From positions 2,082,642 to 2,146,641 of the forward strand of contig CM046846.1 in assembly GCA_025618425.1 (NCBI GenBank): a DNA stretch of 64,000 bases, in the 5' to 3' direction. This document shows positions 57,551 through 64,000 of this stretch, in pieces. Source of the DNA: Heliocidaris tuberculata. Its lineage: Eukaryota > Echinodermata > Echinoidea > Camarodonta > Echinometridae. The notes beneath the pieces are model-generated. The model did no database searches. It worked only from the letters and a program-made list of their open reading frames with translations, and was not told where the DNA came from. The translations under genes were made by a program, and so were the position numbers. How positions within the stretch are numbered: the first letter of the stretch is position 1; every line of letters begins with the position of its first letter.

Positions 57551-57584
57551 ACAAACTTGCCTCACTTTGTGACAAAAATCACTC

Positions 57585-58040
57585 GAAACTCGTTTTTGTT
57601 ACAAAATTATTGAACAGCAATTCATTTTGTTACAAAATGAATTTGAAAAGGTAATTTGGTAACAAAAAAATATTCTGTTACAAAATTAACATTACAGAAT
57701 TTTCATTTTGTTACAAAAACCATTCTGTTACAAAATCAACATGTCCAATTACATTTTGTAACGAAAATTATTTTATCCGTTCTCATTTTGTAACGAAAAT
57801 AATTTTGTTACAAAATTAACATGACAAAATTATTTTGTCCATTCTCATTTTGTAACAAAAATCATTCTGTTACGAAATGAACATGACAAAATTATTTTGT
57901 TCATTTTCATTTTGTAACAAAAAGCATTTTGTTACAAAACAAATTTGTTCATTCTCATTTTGTAACGAAAATATTCGGTTACAAACTTAACATCACAAAG
58001 TAATTTTGTCAATTTTCATTTTGTAACAAAAATCATTTTA
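57585..58040. repeat. Satellite-like array of TTTTGTTACAAAA palindromes
   Basis: More than ten occurrences of TTTTGTTACAAAA or TTTTGTAACAAAA-like words. In the right half, TCATTTTGTAAC recurs at about 57785, 57846, 57907, 57955 and 58016, roughly a 61-base period with one 48-base step. Repeated TAACATGACAAAATTATTTT fills the period. Confidence 0.8.
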
Positions 58041-58054
58041 TCACTATCGTGATG

Positions 58055-58460
58055 CATACTAGTTCCAAGTTTGGCTCAAATTGAGCTCAAGAGAGTGTTA
58101 ACAAGGCAAAAACCTAAAATTTCATGATAAATGACCTCCATGACCTTTGACCTATGACCTATGTATCCCAAAATCTAATCGGATCATCTTCCTATGGTGA
58201 TACATACTAGCACCAAGTTTGAAGCTCATACCTCAAATGGTAATTGGGATATCGCGTTAACAAGGCTATAACACCTACAATTTCAGAAATTGACCTCTGT
58301 GACCTTTGACCTTTCACCTACCTACCCCCAAACCTAATCAGATCGTCTTCCTATGGTGATACATATTAGCACCAAGTTTGAAGTTCATACCTCAAATGGT
58401 TCTTGAGTTATCGCAAGAACAAGAAAGCGGGACAGACGGATGGACGGACGGACGGACAGT
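58055..58460. repeat. Dispersed repeat with TGACCTTTGACCT blocks and GGAC tail
   Basis: About two and a half units with landmarks ATGGTGATACATA(C/T)TAGCACCAAGT, TACCTCAAATGGT and GACCTTTGACCT, ending in (GGAC)n at 58434-58458. I recognise this as a widespread marine invertebrate repeat. Exact TGACCTTTGACCT occurs at 58141-58153 and 58300-58312. Confidence 0.75.
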
Positions 58461-58477
58461 TACATGCCGTTTTTCCG

Positions 58478-59285
58478 AGGTTCATAATTCAGAAAGTTCG
58501 TTTTTCCGAAAGTTCGTATTTCCGAAGGTTCGTACTCCGACGGTTTGTAATTCCGAAAGTTCATAATTCCGAAAGTGAAAAAGGGTTCATAATTCCGGAA
58601 ATGAAATAGGGTTCATAATTTCGAAAATGAAATAGGGTTCGTAATTCCGAAAATGAAATAGGGTTCGTAATTCCGAAAATGAAAAGGGTTTATAATTCTG
58701 AAGGTTCGTAATTCCGAAAATACATTTCTAGTCTATGGCCCGTATTCTCGAAAGGTGCCAAACTTAAGCCCCCGCCTAAGTGAGTAGATTTAGGCCACCG
58801 AATTATGGAGAGCCATATGTCACCCACTTTTAATCCTACAAAACCACCATAGTTCTGGGATTAAACACAAATACAAAATCCCACATGATAGAACTGATAG
58901 TTCTGGGATTAAACACAAATACAAAATCCCACATGATAGAACTCATATCTGATGCTCATTTCATGCCAGAAAATAATTTTGTTTCTTTATTTTGTTACAT
59001 AAATATAGTAATTTATACTGGGCTTAGGGGTTGACGAATGGCCTTCCATAAATCAGTGGCCTAAGTTAAGCCAAGCCTTAGGACACTTTCGAGAATACGG
59101 GCCGCTAAAACTTTTCGGAATTAAGAACTTTCGGAATTAAGAACTTTCGGAAATATGGACCCATTTCATTTTAGGAATTATGAACCCTATTTCATTTTCA
59201 GAATTACGAACCTTCGGAATAACGAACCTTTGGAGAAATGTATCAAATGTTCGGAATTATGAATCCTATTTCATTTTCGGAATTA
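58478..59285. repeat. Inverted array of TTCGTAATTCCGAAAATG units around a MITE
   Basis: Left (58478-58735): direct repeats of about 24-26 bases, GGGTTC(G/A)TAATTCCGAAAATGAAATA. Right (59104-59285): the same unit inverted (GGAATTA(C/T)GAACC...TTTCATTTTCGG). The centre is the foldback element 58737-59103. A stray pair of inverted units lies at 59522-59560. Confidence 0.8.
58737..59103. mobile_element. Foldback MITE, GGCCCGTATTCTCGAAAG termini
   Basis: The left GGCCCGTATTCTCGAAAGG is inverted at the right as CTTTCGAGAATACGGGCC; arms share AGCCAAGCCTTAGG/TAAGCCCCCGCCTAAG-type sequence. The internal AGTTCTGGGATTAAACACAA is tandemly duplicated. A one-armed copy lies at 60929-61097. Confidence 0.82.
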
Positions 59286-59299
59286 TCCAAACCAATCCA

Positions 59300-61980
59300 A
59301 TCAGGGTATTTATAACTGAGCGCCAATATCTAGTTGCCTAATCAAAGGCGCTGTTGAGACTGAAAAACTACCATATGTCTGTTCATGATTCTAACTGGGA
59401 AAGACGAGAATATATGACTAGTTGTAAGCAATCTGAAATAGGTATGTCTTGAGTTGAGTTCTGAAAGTGGATAGCTGGTCACAGGAGCCCCCTTATGAAC
59501 CCCCCTTCTGTGGAAATTTGTGTTTCGGAATTACGAACCTTCGGAATTATGAACCTTCGGGTAAACGAGTACCACCCCGCCCCCCCCCCCCCTTCCCCGG
59601 ACGGACAAACCGAAAACATAATGCCTCCGGTACCATGCACCTTCGGTTGGCGGACACATACGAAAATAGAAATGGAAAAGTTATATCATATTTTCAGTTT
59701 TATATATCTGTATAATTCAAGTAAGCTGAATTACAAGTACATGCATATAGTCTTCAATGTTCTACCTTGAGTATATAGTACATTTTTCGTTTTGATTTAC
59801 ATGTACATGTACATGTACTTGTAAATTGTTTTTGTTAATACCTTATTCGTGTTTCTATTTTTTGACAGACTATTAATTTCACTGAAAAGAAATGAATAAC
59901 AGAATACCGTAAAACAAAAATTCGGTTCAGTGTTTTCATTTGATGTTATCACAGCATTGTATCTGATGGCAGCTTTTAATTTAATGGCTGCTTTTCAAAC
60001 GATGATAGCCAGGTGCGCCGCAAGGGTTCCAGCTATTAAAAAAAAATAATAATAATAATAATTTATTTTTTTACTACTATTTTTTTTTTTCGGGGGGGGG
60101 GGGTCAAACACGTACTCTGAGGGCCCCCACCTCAAACGGATATATGGGGGCCCACCTCTCACGCTTACTACATGCGTACAGCCCCACCTCCACGAACAAG
60201 CACATCCCTCTTTTCTTACATATTTCTTGACATTTCTAAATTGAGAGGTTTAGAATATTTCATTTAAAAGAATGCAATATTTGAAGCACGGTTATCATTC
60301 GTTGTTTTGCATCATCCCACAATAGACCTAATACAGAGTAACTTTCTTTTCTCAATTTTGGACGCGCGAGCTCGCGAGAGCTCAATTTTTTTAAACTCCT
60401 TTTTGGTATTGTAAAATACAGAAATTACAAATTCGGGCACCTCGCTCCCTAAATCATGATCTCACTGCCAAAAATATGAGGATATTCGGGCCCCTTCGGG
60501 CACCTCCCTGCCAGAACATAAGGTGGAGATTTCCCAAATATCGGAACTGTAAACATCCGGGGGAGGGGGGGGGGGGGGGTCTGCAGCCCAACTTCGTTCG
60601 TCTATAGTGGTATTCATGCAAAACAATAGGAAATGTTTTTAAATTTAATTTTCTAGTATACGTACGTGTATATTTGGACACAGTTTCCTAGAGCATGTTT
60701 TAAGCATATACTCATTCCAAATTTCCCTCCTTAAGACAATAGTTATAGTAGAACAGAATTTCTGCAGTATCATAATATGACTTTTGAATTACTGGGCGAG
60801 GCAGCGTAGCAACCGAGCAAATAAAATGCTCTCATGATATTGAAAGTTGCATTTAAGAAAAACTTTACATACATGTACAGGCAAGTCAAAGCCTACTATA
60901 ACATTATGATTTACATAATATTAAAGATGGCCCGCGTATTCTCGAAAGTGGCCTAAGTTAAGCCTGGCTTAATTTAGGCCGCTGCTTTATGGAAGGCCAT
61001 TAATTTTGTCAACCCTAAGTCCGATATAAAATACTATATCTATATATGTAACAAAATAAAGGAACAAAAATTATTTCCTGGCATGAAATTAGCATCAAAA
61101 AACAATTCTATCGTGTGGCTTTTGTATTTGCATTTAGTTCCAGAATTAGAATTAGAATTATATGGTGATTATTATTTTGGAATGTTGAGCCCCTATATTT
61201 TAGAGAAAAGAAAGCTTATTATACATCGATTTTGCCCCCCCCCCCAAAAAAAAAAAAAAAAAAATGAATACTAAATGAATTTAAAAAAAAGAAGAAAAAA
61301 ACAAACACAAAAAACCTGAATGATTGGGGGCAACTGCCCCCTTTGTTTTCAAGTCACAATCAATTTTTTTAAAGTCATCATCGACTCTAATAAAGTCATC
61401 AAAATAATACGTTTGACCTTTTGGCGCACGTTAGACGCAGTGTGGAGAATCGAAATTCATGACTAACATGACGATCTCAAATCGTTAAAAGTACCGGTAA
61501 TTGTCTTTATTTCACGTGACTGCTTTGTGGTCAATGGTTCCTTTTACTTAGACGACACCTTCATAATATTAATGTGAATATGACTGCATTTTATTTTCCA
61601 TACTCATTTTTATTTTCCATACTCATTTTTATTTTCCATACTCATTTTTATTTGATAACGGCTTTTGATGACAAATTTTGATAGTAAGCTGGATATTTAT
61701 TTAATTAGGACTTTTGATTTCATGACATGTTTTTATCAGGTGCATATAGCGAGGTGGAGGCGGTTGCCCGGTCCCCCCCCCCCAAAGTCAACCCCCCCCC
61801 CCCCCCCAAGAGCAAGAGAGAAAAGCGAGAAAAGTGCAGACAAGGAAGGATGAAATTAAAGTGATATAAAGAGAGGGGCGTGATAGACTTTATTTTCTCA
61901 AAACTAGATAGAACGACATCAGCAATATACGAGCATCATTGGGGGAGGACAGTTTGAAAGCTCTGCATGCTCCATATTCA
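59300..61980. other. Repeat-rich intergenic DNA
   Basis: Holds poly-C/poly-G-bearing repeat fragments (59570-59600, 60095-60180, 60555-60600, 61230-61265, 61770-61810), the partial MITE at 60929 and three tandem copies of CATACTCATTTTTATTTTC (61598-61655). No exon recognised. Confidence 0.5.
60929..61097. mobile_element. Partial copy of the GGCCCGTATTCTCG MITE
   Basis: Matches, inverted, the right half of 58737-59103: GTATTCTCGAAAGTGGCCTA, ATGGAAGGCCATT, TGTAACAAAATAAAG and TTATTTCCTGGCATGAAAT. The other arm is missing. Confidence 0.75.
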
Positions 61981-61989
61981 GACTTACAT

Positions 61990-63003
61990 AAAGCCCCTTT
62001 CACAATTGGTCTGCGACCGTTTGCGACCATTTGGTCGCACGACAGGCTGCAACAGGCTTCAATCGCCATCGATCTCATCAGGTCGTAGAAAGGCATTCAC
62101 AAATGCAACAGCGGTCGTAAAACAAAAGCGACTAGAAGAGATCGTTGCACGAGTAAGTCGCATTTGCTCGCATATGCTCGTGCGAGTGGTCTTGCGTTCA
62201 CATGCGAGTGTTGCACGAGTGATTGCGAGTGGCTTGACGCCAATCACAATAGTCGCACGATCGATTGCATGGTCGTGCGAGTGGATGTGAGACCATGCGA
62301 TCGCTCGTGCGATTGAATGAGACCGGTGCAAGTGGTCGTGAGAGTATTCGTGCGAGTGGCGTGGGGTATAAAAACCCCCTCGACAATTGACCGGTAGTCA
62401 GTTTCAAGTTGGCCTTCTTAATAGTCAAGATGCCAAAGAAGAAAGTTATAAAGAAGAGAAAGTTGTTAGAGGAGGGCCCTGTTGCAGAGGATCATCTCCA
62501 TAGTCCCCTTATATATACCCCCGAGGAATAGTCGCATACAGTCTCATACAGTCGTGCAACGGTAGTACAACGTTGTAAGATGTGCTGCGATCGGTCGTGC
62601 AACAGTCTCATGGTCTTAGCACAATCGCACCCCTTCGCAAGACTGGTCGCTATAGGTCGCTAGCGCACGTGCGAGTGTTGCACGACCTCCAGCCCACCCA
62701 CTGCGACTATTGAGTCGTGCGAACTCTCGCATCTAATCGTGCAACGTTGTGCAACACTCATACGAGAATCGCACGACTGGTCGTACGACCTAATGCGAGT
62801 GAATCGATCGCATCTGGTCGTATCTGGATTTTGAGCATGTTCAAAGTTCAGATGCGACCAGTCACGACCGCCTCAGGTTCGTGCGACCGCCTGCAACGAC
62901 TGCGAGTGGTCGCAAGACACCAAGCGATCGGTCGTGCAACACCCCGAAAAATCTGTTGCAGGCGGTCGCAAACTGGTCGCAGACCAATTGTGAAAGGGGC
63001 TTA
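61990..63003 (+). mobile_element. 1.0 kb DNA transposon copy 2
   Basis: Near-identical to 36558-37575 from tip to tip. The main differences are loss of about four bases near 62153 and scattered point changes. TAA stands on both sides (61989-61991, 63002-63004). The inverted termini, TGCGAC-rich body, TATA/initiator pair and 33-codon ORF are all retained. Confidence 0.86.
62430..62531 (+). CDS. 33-codon basic ORF in transposon copy 2
   Basis: Same ORF as at 37002-37103, with Thr to Ile in the basic segment (MPKKKVIKKRKL) and Pro to Leu near the end. The open frame and nuclear-localisation-like N-terminus are preserved. Function unknown. Confidence 0.45.
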   Translation: MPKKKVIKKRKLLEEGPVAEDHLHSPLIYTPEE

Positions 63004-63798
63004 ATGGAAACGCCTTCTCCCGATCACGTTCTGGATATTTTTTTTCCGTCACAGAAGTCTAGACGGATTCTACTATGAGATGAAACACGAGTGGGCAGCA
63101 AGTTAGTGTGGTCGAAGGCCTGCATGGAAAATGCTGAACTTGAGTATGCGCAACAAATCAGAAGTTATAACCAGTCCGGAAAATTAATGAGTTATATATT
63201 ACTACATAATTATTTCCTCAACCTATGTTCGCCATTGTTGTGTTGAAGCATTAAAATTTTTTTTTTGAAATTTCACGATAAAATGCTGATTGTTTATTGA
63301 TTAGTTTATTAAAAATCAATATATTTGTCTTTAAAAAGAAACACAGACTATTTATCAAAAACTATCATGACTGGTCTATCAAAATGATATCCGTGATGTT
63401 ATTTATTATTACACTGTAATATTGAGTCCAAATAATCGGAAAACTTTTCGCCTGAAGAAGATACGAGCCGTTAACTTTCCCTACTGGCTAAAACGTCAAA
63501 GTTTCGGCGCTTCGCGCGGGAGGGGGAGGGGGAACTCCCCCTCCCTGCACCCATCCCTGGGGAGCACGCTTCGCATGCGAGCCCACAACAACCCCCTAAA
63601 AAAAGTTGATTATGACTTGGAAAAAAAAAAGTTGATGACGACAACCAAACTCAAATGAAAACCTGCCATGAAATGGAAAGCTATCGTCAGGAAATACATG
63701 TAGGTTTTAACAAGGAGTTATCTGTGATAATCACCAATCAGTTTTGTTTTCATTGTCGTGCATTAGCGCAAAAGAGGGCGATATTCAATATTCGGAAA

Positions 63799-63858
63799 AT
63801 GGCAGAGTCACTTGTTGAAAAGACAAAGTTCCGTCTGGAACCAATTAAACGAGGAGAG
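63799..63858 (+). CDS. Candidate first coding exon of a downstream gene
   Basis: ATG in a good context (GGAAAATGGCAG) opens 20 codons, starting MAESLVEKTKFR and ending IKRGE, before a consensus donor GAG|GTGAGC at 63859. The exon would end in phase 0, and the peptide is charged and not repeat-like. An upstream in-frame ATG at 63655 exists, but its extension has weaker coding character. Product unknown; the rest lies beyond the window. Confidence 0.45.
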
Positions 63859-64000
63859 GTGAGCGAGCTTTGTGCAAGCAAATTTTGCCTACATCAAGAA
63901 AACTTTAAAAAAAATAATTTGAATCAAAACCTCATAAATCCAACATCACATTCATGAAACAATTACATACATTCTGCAGGGGCGGCTCAAGGCACGTTTT

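Overview
The window is animal genomic DNA. It has AT-rich introns with GT..AG boundaries, multi-exon genes, dense foldback and MITE-type repeats, microsatellites and many poly-G/poly-C runs. A multi-SRCR transmembrane receptor, LRRC59 and calpain-15, set among tRNA-SINE-like and 'TGACCTTTGACC' dispersed repeats, best fit a marine deuterostome. I think a sea urchin is most likely; this is inference and no species is claimed.

Layout. (1) 1-5893 (+): the 3' part of a type I membrane receptor with five SRCR domains in view, one transmembrane helix and a cytoplasmic tail with two PPxY motifs. The 5' part lies outside the window. (2) 5894-8554: intergenic, with GA and poly-C tracts. (3) 8555-20593 (+): a complete LRRC59 gene. 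Its seven coding exons join in phase to 311 codons, and its introns are packed with mobile elements. One insertion in intron 6 looks like an animal retrozyme or Penelope-type tandem carrying hammerhead-ribozyme motifs. (4) 20594-45160: a repeat-dominated interval with no intact gene. It holds a broken partial copy of calpain-15 (about 34960-35860), one of two near-identical 1.0 kb DNA transposons, several TTAA-flanked foldback elements and hAT-like elements with 8-bp target duplications. (5) 45161-54435 (-): a complete calpain-15 coding region. Its twelve coding exons join in phase to 1007 residues, with five RanBP2-type zinc fingers, an intact Cys/His/Asn triad and the C-terminal SOL domain. 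Decayed tandem copies of its last exon follow the stop. (6) 54444-64000: upstream of calpain-15, again repeat-rich: large foldbacks, satellite-like arrays and the second 1.0 kb transposon. A short candidate first coding exon of a further + strand gene lies at 63799-63858.

The three main genes are not an operon and show no functional link beyond proximity. LRRC59 is an ER tail-anchored ribosome-associated protein, calpain-15 a cytosolic cysteine protease and the SRCR protein a cell-surface receptor. The most noteworthy non-genic structures are the hammerhead-bearing tandem at 18684-19813, the twin transposons with a preserved TATA/Inr promoter and a 33-codon basic ORF, and the repeated duplication of calpain-15 pieces.
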